From: Sedimentisphaerales bacterium
GTDB taxonomy: Bacteria > Planctomycetota > Phycisphaerae > Sedimentisphaerales > SM23-30
Direction of reading: 5' to 3'
Assembly (NCBI GenBank): GCA_028281535.1
Contig: JANQJS010000037.1
Span: forward strand, 1 to 64,000
Length of the DNA: 64,000 bases
Made by a program: the position numbers and the translations under genes. Of this stretch, positions 16,888 to 24,878 are shown piece after piece; the stretch's first letter is position 1; each line of letters starts with the position of its first letter. The notes beneath the pieces were generated by a model. It ran no database searches. It worked only from the letters and a program-made list of their open reading frames with translations, and was not told the DNA's origin.

Positions 16888-17570
16888 CCACCTTTCGATT
16901 CTACTGGTCTGAATGGATAGACCCAGGAGGTAAAGGCCGGAGCTTTTCGTGTTTGAATCCAGGCTTTACCTTGACCTCGAAATCTTGCCACTAAACCTTC
17001 ACCTGAGAAAAATAGGGATTTGTAGCCACCCACTGATGAAACATTGTAATCCAAACCTTCAGTAAAAGCGACGATGTGGCCGGTATCAATGACATATTCA
17101 TCTTCGATATCGACTTCCATGATACCGCCATAACTATTGAACCAAAGATCACCCGTGCCAGAACATTTAATTAAAAACATGCTTTCACCGGAGAAAAAGC
17201 CTTTCATCAATCCTTGCCACTTCGTTTCAACATTTATATCCATACTTGAAGCGACAAAGGCTGAGCCTTGCAAGAAGATGGTTTCATTTTCTAAATAAAC
17301 ATGATCCATATCACCGGCTGCAGATGGCGCGATACCGATTTCTCCGGCGGCACCTTCTGGGGTAAATTCATTAATAAACAGTGATTCGCCAGTCAAAAAG
17401 CGTTTGAATCCGCCACGGAATTTGGTTTTCATATTTATATGGGTATCCATGGTTGCCATTGCGGAGGCTTCTACTTTTAGCGTTTGACCACTGGGAATCG
17501 TCACAGTGAGAAATCCAAAGTCGGGTTGATGATCAAAATGAAATTGAAAATCTGATTTATCTTTATCCAT
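16884..17570 (-). CDS. AIM24/TIGR00266 family protein, paralogue 3
   Basis: A 228-residue member of the AIM24 (TIGR00266) fold, a pseudo-symmetric beta barrel named from a mitochondrial inner-membrane biogenesis protein; bacterial function is unknown. Visible repeats: SGQTLKVEASAMATMDTHI, GGFKRFLTGESLFINEF, FFSGESMFLIKCSGTGDLWF, then DIEDEYVIDTGHIVAFTEGL and LFFSGEGLVARFRGQGKAWIQTR. It is the last gene of the M48/AIM24 operon and lies 30 bases after paralogue 2. The three paralogues share layout but are clearly diverged. Confidence 0.9.
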   Translation of the reverse strand: MDKDKSDFQFHFDHQPDFGFLTVTIPSGQTLKVEASAMATMDTHINMKTKFRGGFKRFLTGESLFINEFTPEGAAGEIGIAPSAAGDMDHVYLENETIFLQGSAFVASSMDINVETKWQGLMKGFFSGESMFLIKCSGTGDLWFNSYGGIMEVDIEDEYVIDTGHIVAFTEGLDYNVSSVGGYKSLFFSGEGLVARFRGQGKAWIQTRKAPAFTSWVYPFRPVESKGG

Positions 17571-17600
17571 TATATTATCCTTTTATGGTTAGTATCTTTT

Positions 17601-18278
17601 TTAGCGAGGTTTTAGCATCGGTCCTAACGCTTTGCCAAAAGAGCTTGGGTTATGTGATTGACACCAAACGGTCCCTTTGCCTTCAAATTTGCAAACGAGT
17701 CCTTCTCCTCCCAGAATGGATGACATCCAGCTCTGTCCGGCTTTGGTTAAGGTAAAACCTAACGTTTCATTAAACGCGACGATATGTCCTGTATCAACGA
17801 TGTATTCACCATCAACTTCAACCGGATAAATAGCACCAAAGGAATTAAAGATCACATGACCGCTGCCGCTTAAATTGACCCAAAACATGCCTTCACCAGA
17901 GAGTAGAGTTTTGAACCCTTGCCAGCCTAGATCAATATCGATCTCTGGACTACAAGCGACAAAGCTACCGCCCTGAACAATTAAACGTTCATTCTCCATT
18001 TGATAGTCCTGCATGTCACCAGCGAGCGTTGTACCCAAAACAACATGTCCGCCCTGAGAAGAAGCCGTGTAATGGTTGAGGAAAAAATTCTCGCCTGAAA
18101 GCATGCGTTTCATCGCTTTCATGATGCCGCCTTTGCCTTTTTTATGTGTCGTGGTTTCAATGTGCATGTCACCACTCATCGAGATCATTGAGCCACCTTC
18201 TGCCGTAAGATGCTCATTGGGTTCCAAAGTTACATTGGCAACGGAATTGCCTGGTCTATATTGAATATCAATGTCCAT
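17601..18278 (-). CDS. AIM24/TIGR00266 family protein, paralogue 2
   Basis: A 225-residue AIM24-fold protein: LEPNEHLTAEGGSMISMSGD at the start, GGIMKAMKRMLSGENFFLNHY, GWQGFKTLLSGEGMFWVNLSGSG and VDGEYIVDTGHIVAFNETL, SILGGEGLVCKFEGKGTVW. The Gly-Glu-rich SGE motifs recur three times as in its neighbours. No signal peptide or membrane span, so probably cytosolic or peripheral. Eleven bases separate it from paralogue 1, with a GGAG-like site before the ATG, indicating one transcript. Confidence 0.9.
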   Translation of the reverse strand: MDIDIQYRPGNSVANVTLEPNEHLTAEGGSMISMSGDMHIETTTHKKGKGGIMKAMKRMLSGENFFLNHYTASSQGGHVVLGTTLAGDMQDYQMENERLIVQGGSFVACSPEIDIDLGWQGFKTLLSGEGMFWVNLSGSGHVIFNSFGAIYPVEVDGEYIVDTGHIVAFNETLGFTLTKAGQSWMSSILGGEGLVCKFEGKGTVWCQSHNPSSFGKALGPMLKPR

Positions 18279-18289
18279 TGTCGTCTCCT

Positions 18290-18952
18290 TTAGAATAAAT
18301 GGCGATTGGTCCAGGATGCCAGCGATTCCATACTTCGCGTTTGGATCACGATTTTTCCAGACCCTTCCATGCGTGTCACTAAACCTTCGCCGCTAAAAAA
18401 ACTGGAAAAAATACCACCGGCCAATTGCACCTTCATATTGAGTTGCGGTTCATAAGCAACTAAGTGACTGGTATCGATAATGTATTCTCCTTCGATCTGT
18501 TTTTCGATGAGTCCACCATAAGCACCATACCAGACTTTACCAGTACCACTGACTTCCAATTTGAAAAGTCCTTCTCGCCCAATCCATGATCGAATACCAG
18601 CCCACTTAAGCCCAAGCTTAACACCGGGTGTTGAGCAGACATAAGCCCCTGGTTGAAGACATAAACTGGAATTTTCCAATTCGAGGCAATGCATATCACC
18701 TGGGGTATTTTGGGTTAAGGTCAGTCTTTTCGTATCACCGGTATTATTGGTAAACTCATTAATAAATAAGCTTTCACCGCCTAAAAATCGCTTACATAAA
18801 CCAGAGAAAAATCCTCCATTTAATTTCGCTTTGACATCCAAATCCGCTGCCATGGATGACATGGCATCTGATTCAGCCACGATGGTCTCGCCCGGCTCCA
18901 AATCGACCTGGAGAAAGGCAAATACCGGCTTGGCAACTATTTCTGCATTCAT
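18290..18952 (-). CDS. AIM24/TIGR00266 family protein, paralogue 1
   Basis: A 220-residue AIM24-fold protein. It shows LEPGETIVAESDAMSSMAADL, LCKRFLGGESLFINEFTN, WIGREGLFKLEVSGTGKVWYG, IEGEYIIDTSHLVAYEPQL and FFSGEGLVTRMEGSGKIVIQTR. The start ATG overlaps the TGA of the M48 protease gene (18949-18952), so it is probably translationally coupled to the protease. This coupling is the best clue that AIM24 and the protease act together. Confidence 0.9.
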   Translation of the reverse strand: MNAEIVAKPVFAFLQVDLEPGETIVAESDAMSSMAADLDVKAKLNGGFFSGLCKRFLGGESLFINEFTNNTGDTKRLTLTQNTPGDMHCLELENSSLCLQPGAYVCSTPGVKLGLKWAGIRSWIGREGLFKLEVSGTGKVWYGAYGGLIEKQIEGEYIIDTSHLVAYEPQLNMKVQLAGGIFSSFFSGEGLVTRMEGSGKIVIQTRSMESLASWTNRHLF

Positions 18953-20088
18953 TTTTGCTCCTTTGTTTGCGGAAGTGCGTTGAGTGCTGATTGCAATTCC
19001 ATTTGAAATTTTGGTAAATCCAGATCAAGTTTGATAAACTGGTTTTGTTTGCGGAAGTTTGCTATCTTTTTCTGTAAAACCTCGATACGATCATCTGTGG
19101 CTGGATGGGTACTGAGAAAATCCATTTCGCCATGGGTATCACCATATTCTTTTTCCAGTAATTTAAAAAAATCAATCAACCCCTGTGGATTAATATTGGC
19201 TTCATTTAAATAATATAATCCCTGATCATCTGCTTCGCGTTCAAATGCACGGCTGTTTTGTAGAAAAACAAGTACGCCTGCCCCTTCGATAATGGTGGCC
19301 AAAGACGACCCACCATCCGTTAAGACACTGATAGCGACTAACAATCCTGCTTTCTTTAATAAACTTCTGAGATGATGGCGGCAGGTAACATGAGCGATTT
19401 CATGTCCCAATACACCAGCGATTTGATCGGGATGGCTGGCTTTTAATAATAAACCCGAATGAATCACAATCTGTCCACCCGGTAATGCAAATGCATTTAT
19501 TGACTCATCTTTAATGATATAAAAATCAAAGGTATATTCCGGGCTCTCTCGTTTGACAACATCAAGTAGTGGTTGTGTGATGTTTATAATTTGTGATAAT
19601 AATGGCTCGTCATTAATGATGACTTTATCCTGAGTGAGGGATTCAAATAAATAGTCACCTATTTTTTGTTCATATTCAAAAGGAACCGATTGGGCAGCTT
19701 TGTTAATGATCATGTCATAACAAACTACGGTAAGACCAATCCCCAAAACAAGCAATACCAAGATCGATAAAATGACACTTCGCCAAGCCCATTTCTTTTT
19801 CTTGATCTGTATAAGCTGCTGACTAAAAGCTGGAAATTGCTTAAGGGTTGGATTAGACAACACTGATTTATCGGAAAAACAGAAAGTGACATCTGGACAA
19901 TCTGGGTGAGTGATAAAGACCAATCGATCACTGGCACCACTCAACTTCATTTGAGTTTGGTCGTCTATTGGCATATAAAGGGTATGCTCATCAACGTAAA
20001 ACGTAATTGAACCAAATTCTATAGAAAAATGACCGCTTTTTTTTCCACGTTCAAATTCGTCACTAAATACAAAACCTTTATATTGCAT
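18949..20088 (-). CDS. Membrane-anchored M48 family metalloprotease
   Basis: A 379-residue protein in three parts. Residues 1-98 form a soluble beta-rich domain of unknown type (FSIEFGSITFYVDEHTLYMP). Residues 101-123 form one membrane span. The rest is an M48 peptidase with PGGQIVIHSGLLLKA, zinc motif HEIAH (residues 229-233), FEREADDQGLYYL carrying the third zinc ligand Glu, and STHPATDDRIEVLQ. Related proteases (HtpX, BepA, LoiP) act in envelope protein quality control. The N-terminal domain is unusual for the family. A promoter lies at 20149-20176. Confidence 0.9.
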   Translation of the reverse strand: MQYKGFVFSDEFERGKKSGHFSIEFGSITFYVDEHTLYMPIDDQTQMKLSGASDRLVFITHPDCPDVTFCFSDKSVLSNPTLKQFPAFSQQLIQIKKKKWAWRSVILSILVLLVLGIGLTVVCYDMIINKAAQSVPFEYEQKIGDYLFESLTQDKVIINDEPLLSQIINITQPLLDVVKRESPEYTFDFYIIKDESINAFALPGGQIVIHSGLLLKASHPDQIAGVLGHEIAHVTCRHHLRSLLKKAGLLVAISVLTDGGSSLATIIEGAGVLVFLQNSRAFEREADDQGLYYLNEANINPQGLIDFFKLLEKEYGDTHGEMDFLSTHPATDDRIEVLQKKIANFRKQNQFIKLDLDLPKFQMELQSALNALPQTKEQK

Positions 20089-20148
20089 TTTATTCCCAAA
20101 AAAACCGTTTTAATCAAATATAATTAAGAAACCAACCATTCACAAACT

Positions 20149-20176
20149 ATTATCGCAGGTATATCAATCGGTTCAA
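20149..20176 (-). promoter_or_regulatory. Promoter of the M48/AIM24 operon
   Basis: Minus strand: TTGAAC -35 (20171-20176), 16-base spacer, GATAAT -10 (20149-20154), giving a leader of roughly 55 bases before the M48 ATG. Confidence 0.5.
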
Positions 20177-20239
20177 GGATTTTTTGGTTAATCCAACGAG
20201 GTCATATTTCCCATTTAATGCCTTTGAAGTGTTTAACTG

Positions 20240-20299
20240 GCTTTAGTAATATATATACTCACTAAAGCTTAGCAAGGCTCTACGTTTCAGAGTCTTGCT
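20240..20299 (-). terminator. Tandem hairpins after sbtB
   Basis: Two adjacent hairpins: AGCAAGGCTCT/AGAGTCTTGCT (20271-20299, one G-T pair) and GCTTTAGT/ACTAAAGC (20240-20268). They lie 40 bases past the sbtB stop and before the M48 promoter. Neither has a strong minus-strand T run, so termination efficiency is uncertain. Confidence 0.45.
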
Positions 20300-20338
20300 A
20301 TATTTTCGAAATAATTATGAAAAGAAGGATATAAAAAG

Positions 20339-20644
20339 CTAATTAAATTTATCTTCCCTAAGTACTTTTACATTCTCCAGATAAACGACAACTGCATAAT
20401 CTTCAAAATAACTGCTTTGAAGATCCTCACAAAATTTATTTGCCGTCATCTCTTCACATAATATTTCAAGCTTTACATTTTTGCTATACTCGAAATCGCC
20501 ATCACGTAAACCGCGTGCCCCCTCACCTCGGGCATCCATCGTGGTATATCCATGAATACCATGTTTTTTAGCCAGTTCAACGATTTTCTCTTCTAAAAAT
20601 GCTTCACAAATCACCGTCACAAGTTTTCGGTCATAATAATTCAT
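20339..20644 (-). CDS. sbtB: P-II-like protein paired with SbtA (SbtB-type)
   Basis: A 101-residue protein with the ferredoxin-like P-II fold: KLVTVICEAFLEEKIVELAKKHG, GYTTMDARGEGARGLRDGDF (T-loop region) and VKLEILCEEMTANKFCEDLQ, ending VVYLENVKVLRE. In cyanobacteria SbtB binds adenine nucleotides and regulates SbtA. No C-terminal CGPxGC redox loop is present. The ATG follows the sbtA stop by one base, with AGGAG inside sbtA, so the two are coupled. Confidence 0.85.
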   Translation of the reverse strand: MNYYDRKLVTVICEAFLEEKIVELAKKHGIHGYTTMDARGEGARGLRDGDFEYSKNVKLEILCEEMTANKFCEDLQSSYFEDYAVVVYLENVKVLREDKFN

Positions 20645-20645
20645 A

Positions 20646-21605
20646 TTACGCTCCTATCATAGGCTGAAGCCACAAAGCCATCTTATGGTAGATGGGAATT
20701 CCTATAACAACATTAAATGGAAACGTTATCCCTAACGAAGCCGTTAAATAAATGGCCGGATTTGCCTTTGGTATACCCACTCGAACCGCTGCTGGTGCAG
20801 CAATATATGAGGCACTAGCAGATAATGTTGCTAAAACGATTATGCTACCCAATTTTAAACCACATAAAGTACCGAGAACCGTACCAATGGCTCCAGATAG
20901 CAACGGCACAGCAATCGAAAAACCGATCAACGATAAACCAAATCGTTTAATTGAACCAATACGCTTGGATACCACCAAACCCATTTCCAAAAGAAAGAAT
21001 GCCAAAGCACCTTTAAATGGGTCAACAAAGACAGGGTCCAATGGTTGCATTTTTTCAAGCCCTACGATATAACCAATTATCAAACCACCAACCAATAAGA
21101 AAATACTTTTACCAAAGATCACTTCATGCATCACGGCTTTTAATTCGGTATTAAATTGCTTGGATCCCATTTTGGCAAACATCACACCAATCGCGAGTGC
21201 CGGGATTTCTAGAATGACGATCATGACGGTCACATAGGGATCGTAATTAACGTTAAGCCGTACAAGATAATCGATACAAACAGCAAATGTCACCGCACTA
21301 ACCGAGCCATAATGTGTGGCCAATGCCGCGGCATTATTTCGCGAATATCGAAATAATTTAAACGCTATAAAAAAAGCTAATATAGGAATTATCACGCCTA
21401 CCAAGCCGGTGGCTAGAAGCGGCAATACTAATTCACCCATATCAACTTTTGATAGCTCTTTACCCCCTTTCAAACCGATGGCAAGTAGAAGATAAATACT
21501 CAAACTCTCATAGAGCGTTTCAGGTATTTTTAAATCGGATTTCAGCAGACCCGCTGCTAAACCTAAAATAAAGAAAAATACAATAGGGTTCAGTAAAGCA
21601 TCCAT
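20646..21605 (-). CDS. sbtA: Sodium-dependent bicarbonate transporter SbtA family
   Basis: A 319-residue polytopic membrane protein of about ten segments in two inverted halves. It shows LGLAAGLLKSDLKIPETLYE, LLAIGLKGGKEL, THYGSVSAVTFAVC (substrate/Na site in SbtA) and in the second half TLSASASYIAAPAAVRVGIP and SLGITFPFNVVIGIPIY. In cyanobacteria the family imports bicarbonate for carbon concentration; in heterotrophs it may feed carboxylases or pH control. No carboxysome or RuBisCO genes are in the window. It is coupled to sbtB. Confidence 0.9.
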   Translation of the reverse strand: MDALLNPIVFFFILGLAAGLLKSDLKIPETLYESLSIYLLLAIGLKGGKELSKVDMGELVLPLLATGLVGVIIPILAFFIAFKLFRYSRNNAAALATHYGSVSAVTFAVCIDYLVRLNVNYDPYVTVMIVILEIPALAIGVMFAKMGSKQFNTELKAVMHEVIFGKSIFLLVGGLIIGYIVGLEKMQPLDPVFVDPFKGALAFFLLEMGLVVSKRIGSIKRFGLSLIGFSIAVPLLSGAIGTVLGTLCGLKLGSIIVLATLSASASYIAAPAAVRVGIPKANPAIYLTASLGITFPFNVVIGIPIYHKMALWLQPMIGA

Positions 21606-21653
21606 TTATTGTTTCCTTAATAATCAGCAAGCTTTGACACCTGCTCATTTATT

Positions 21654-22490
21654 TTAACCGCTACAATCTATAAATGAAAAGCGGTTATTTTCATACTTTA
21701 TTTTACAAGCTTCTACATCAGGATCGTGTTGCATAATAATCGTCCAATCCTCTTCTATGGCTTTTGGAAATAACGTCTCTTTTTCTGCGAGTGTTGTTAA
21801 TGGATAGAGGTCAACTGACATAATACAGGGTAAATGTATATGTTGCACTCTGGGCACTAAATCCGCAGCGTAAAAATATGTCGAAGAACCATTCTTAATA
21901 AGAGGACATTGCATGGCAGGTGTATGTCCATGAAAACACAATACGCTCATATTGTCAGAAATTTGTTGATCACCCTCAATTAATTCCAGCTGATCCATCT
22001 GTTTAACAGCATCAATTTGCCGCGGATGATAGCCTGCCTTGTCACGAATCGTAGGATTTTGGGCCCAAGCCCATTGCTCATTTTGTAACCAGACTTTCGC
22101 ATTTGGAAAAGTCGGGGCAAAGGTATCATTCTTTTTGACAATGATCCCTCCGACATGGTCATAGTGCATATGAGTTAAAAGCACATCAGTGATCTGTTCT
22201 GGCGACGTGTTAAACGGAGCTAATGCTTGCGCATAATCAAAATTCGTCCTATCGGGTCGATGAAATTTTAAGAACTTTGGATCATCTGCATAATAATTAC
22301 CAATCCCCGTATCAACGATAATTTTACGGTCACCATCCTCGACATATAAATTTCGCAATGCCATGGTAATTTTATTATCTGCAGAAGGCTCAACCCATTT
22401 TTGCCACATGACTTTAGGTATGACCCCAAATGCAACGCCAGCATCAGAGCCAATAGTGCCAGAAAAGATTGTATGTATTTCAATAGACAT
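21654..22490 (-). CDS. MBL-fold metallo-hydrolase
   Basis: A 278-residue metallo-beta-lactamase-fold enzyme starting MSIEIHTIFSGTIGSDAG at 22490; 19 codons further upstream lack support. Metal motifs: LLTHMHYDHVGG (HxHxDH), a later His in CFHGHTPAMQ, the Asp in FYAADLV and the C-terminal His in MQHDPDV. Substrates range from lactones to thioesters and cannot be assigned. It precedes sbtA by 48 bases on the same strand, so the three genes may form an operon. Confidence 0.85.
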   Translation of the reverse strand: MSIEIHTIFSGTIGSDAGVAFGVIPKVMWQKWVEPSADNKITMALRNLYVEDGDRKIIVDTGIGNYYADDPKFLKFHRPDRTNFDYAQALAPFNTSPEQITDVLLTHMHYDHVGGIIVKKNDTFAPTFPNAKVWLQNEQWAWAQNPTIRDKAGYHPRQIDAVKQMDQLELIEGDQQISDNMSVLCFHGHTPAMQCPLIKNGSSTYFYAADLVPRVQHIHLPCIMSVDLYPLTTLAEKETLFPKAIEEDWTIIMQHDPDVEACKIKYENNRFSFIDCSG

Positions 22491-22686
22491 TCGGGTCTCA
22501 ATAATCCAATATTTTGAATGTAAACGAATATAACTTTTTGGCAACACTATACATCTGACAGGTTAAAATAGCAAGGTCAGGGTTATATTTTAATTTTCTG
22601 TTTCCTTTGTGATTTTTGAAGGCTATAATTATATAAAACCCTTCACAGGAATGACTAAGGAGAATATTTTCGGGAAAGAGGTATTT

Positions 22687-23637
22687 ATGATCACTGATCA
22701 ACAAACGAATTTTACAAAACAGATTAATGCACTCAAAAGCAACCTGGAATCCGTAATTTTTGGCAAAACGGAATGTATCGACATCCTTATTATGTCATTA
22801 TTAGCTGAAGGATCCGTTTTGCTTGAAGATATCCCAGGCGTAGGAAAAACCACGCTAGCCAAAGCATTGGCCAAAAGTATTAATCTGGAATTCCATCGAA
22901 TTCAATTCACACCCGACTTATTGCCGGCCGATATTCTAGGCTCTTCGGTGTATAATCCTGTTAGCGGTAGCTTTGATTTTAGGCAAGGACCGATTTTTAG
23001 TAACGTGTTACTTGCGGATGAAATCAATAGAGCATCTCCGCGAACCCAATCCGCTTTACTGGAAGCTATGAACGAAACACAAGCTACCATCGAAGGAAAA
23101 AGTTATAAGCTACATAAACCCTTCATTGTGTTAGCCACACAAAACCCTGTCGATTTCCATGGTACTTATCCATTACCTGAAGCACAGCTAGATCGATTCT
23201 TGATCAAACTAGATCTAGGGTATCCTGAACAAGATTTTGAAGTAAATATTTTGCAGTCGTTTAACCAGAGACACCCAATTGAGCAAATTAAACCTGTCCT
23301 TGAAATGGAGGATATATTATCGATGCAACAAGCGGTGAGAGACATTCGAATGGATGAATCTATTTCGCAATATATTGTCTCCATCGTCAATCAAACTCGT
23401 GAAGATTCCAGGTTAAAATTAGGAGTAAGTCCCCGCGGGGCATTAATGCTCTCACGAGCATCACAAGCTTGTGCATTTCTTGAACGCCGAGATTTTGTCA
23501 TGCCAGATGATGTGCAACGCCTCGCAAGATATGTACTACCACACAGAATCCTTCTTACATCAAAAAGTCAATATGATGGCAACTCAAAACCAAAAATTAT
23601 TGACGATGCTGTTTCTTCGGTAAAGGTCCCGACATGA
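22687..23637 (+). CDS. MoxR-family AAA ATPase
   Basis: A 316-residue AAA+ ATPase. Motifs: Walker A LEDIPGVGKTTLAKALA near residue 53, NVLLADEINRASPRTQSALLEAM (Walker B), FIVLATQNPVDFHGTYPLPEAQLDRF (sensor 1 and arginine region) and the lid LKLGVSPRGALMLSRASQA. The start at 22687 is chosen for AAAGAGG 6 bases upstream; the frame extends a further 26 codons without such a site. MoxR ATPases act as chaperones in maturation of partner proteins. The gene overlaps the DUF58 gene by four bases. Confidence 0.93.
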   Translation: MITDQQTNFTKQINALKSNLESVIFGKTECIDILIMSLLAEGSVLLEDIPGVGKTTLAKALAKSINLEFHRIQFTPDLLPADILGSSVYNPVSGSFDFRQGPIFSNVLLADEINRASPRTQSALLEAMNETQATIEGKSYKLHKPFIVLATQNPVDFHGTYPLPEAQLDRFLIKLDLGYPEQDFEVNILQSFNQRHPIEQIKPVLEMEDILSMQQAVRDIRMDESISQYIVSIVNQTREDSRLKLGVSPRGALMLSRASQACAFLERRDFVMPDDVQRLARYVLPHRILLTSKSQYDGNSKPKIIDDAVSSVKVPT

Positions 23638-24878
23638 AATGGTCACGGTACCTAACATTGACGACCCGACTTCGTCGTTGGCTCATGAATTATTATTTAA
23701 CCAACATGGGCAAAACCGTCTTCGCAGCGATCATTGTCTCTGGCATCGCCTCCATACTCATTTCGACTTATCAAATTGTTACGATTTTAATTTTTTTGTT
23801 TATATCTGCTTTTGTCGTCGGATTTATATTCTGGCCTCGTATTGAAGTCTCTGAAAGCCTGCCAGATAAAATGGTCGCGAATCGTCCGATCAAAGCAACA
23901 TTCACCATTAAAAATTTATCGAGATTTCCTGCATATGATATTTCTTTAGGACTGTTTCAATTACCTCGAGAGTTTAGTGAGCTTAATGACAATCAATATA
24001 TAAAACGGATTGCACCCGGTGCAAGCGAAACATTTGACATAGAAATGGTCTCTACAAAACGTGGCGTTTACTCAATTTCAAATCCTCGATGTTTCACAAC
24101 GTATCCATTCAATCTGTTTCGATATGGTCGCTGGAATACAACTCAAAAAGCAATCATTGTACTACCTGATTATCACCCTATCGAACGGATGGACATTGCC
24201 TCAGATTTACGTTATCAAACAGGCGGAATTGTTGAGGCCAGCCTTGTAGGGGAATCGCCAGAGTATATCGGCAATCGAGAATTTCAACCGGGTGACTCCA
24301 CACGACGTCTCGATACACGCGCCTGGGCCCGTTTGGTTAAACCTGTCGTTAAGGAATATCATGAAGAATATTATTGCCATGTCGCAATCGTTATGGATAC
24401 CTATCATTCTCGTCGTCACACCATTCGTAGCGACGCCAAGAATATTTTTGAATCCTCTGTTCGTTTAACAGCAGCGATTGCCAACTATTTATCTATCGGA
24501 GAACGAATCGTCGATTTCTTTGTCGCAGGTTCAGACTTATATGTTTTCAGAACAGGTCGCCATACAGGTGTTTTTGAAAATGTATTGGATATTCTGGCCA
24601 GCATCAAGGAAAGTACCAAAAGTCCATTTAAAACGATTACTCCTGAACTTTCAGAAGAATTATCTCAAACATCATCCATTATATTTGTGTTACAAGATTG
24701 GAATCAAGACCATGAAAACTTACTAAGGCTGGCAGTGGAAGCAGGATGCCAATGCCGCGTCTTTATTATTGGCAACAATAAAACGAGCCATGACATTACA
24801 GAAGGTGAACACCTCGCGGGACACTTTACTTTTCTTGAAACACCATTTATTGACAAGGGACATGTGAAAATTTTATGA
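23634..24878 (+). CDS. DUF58 domain-containing protein
   Basis: A 414-residue protein with two membrane segments near residues 28-65 (FAAIIVSGIASILIS and ILIFLFISAFVVGFIFW), a beta-sandwich region, and the DUF58 motif EYIGNREFQPGDSTRRLDTR with WARLVKPVVKEY, followed by a degenerate von Willebrand A-like domain (AIVMDTYHS). DUF58 proteins are regular partners of MoxR ATPases and transglutaminase-like membrane proteins. Overlaps on both sides (4 bases each) show a tight operon. Confidence 0.92.
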   Translation: MKWSRYLTLTTRLRRWLMNYYLTNMGKTVFAAIIVSGIASILISTYQIVTILIFLFISAFVVGFIFWPRIEVSESLPDKMVANRPIKATFTIKNLSRFPAYDISLGLFQLPREFSELNDNQYIKRIAPGASETFDIEMVSTKRGVYSISNPRCFTTYPFNLFRYGRWNTTQKAIIVLPDYHPIERMDIASDLRYQTGGIVEASLVGESPEYIGNREFQPGDSTRRLDTRAWARLVKPVVKEYHEEYYCHVAIVMDTYHSRRHTIRSDAKNIFESSVRLTAAIANYLSIGERIVDFFVAGSDLYVFRTGRHTGVFENVLDILASIKESTKSPFKTITPELSEELSQTSSIIFVLQDWNQDHENLLRLAVEAGCQCRVFIIGNNKTSHDITEGEHLAGHFTFLETPFIDKGHVKIL

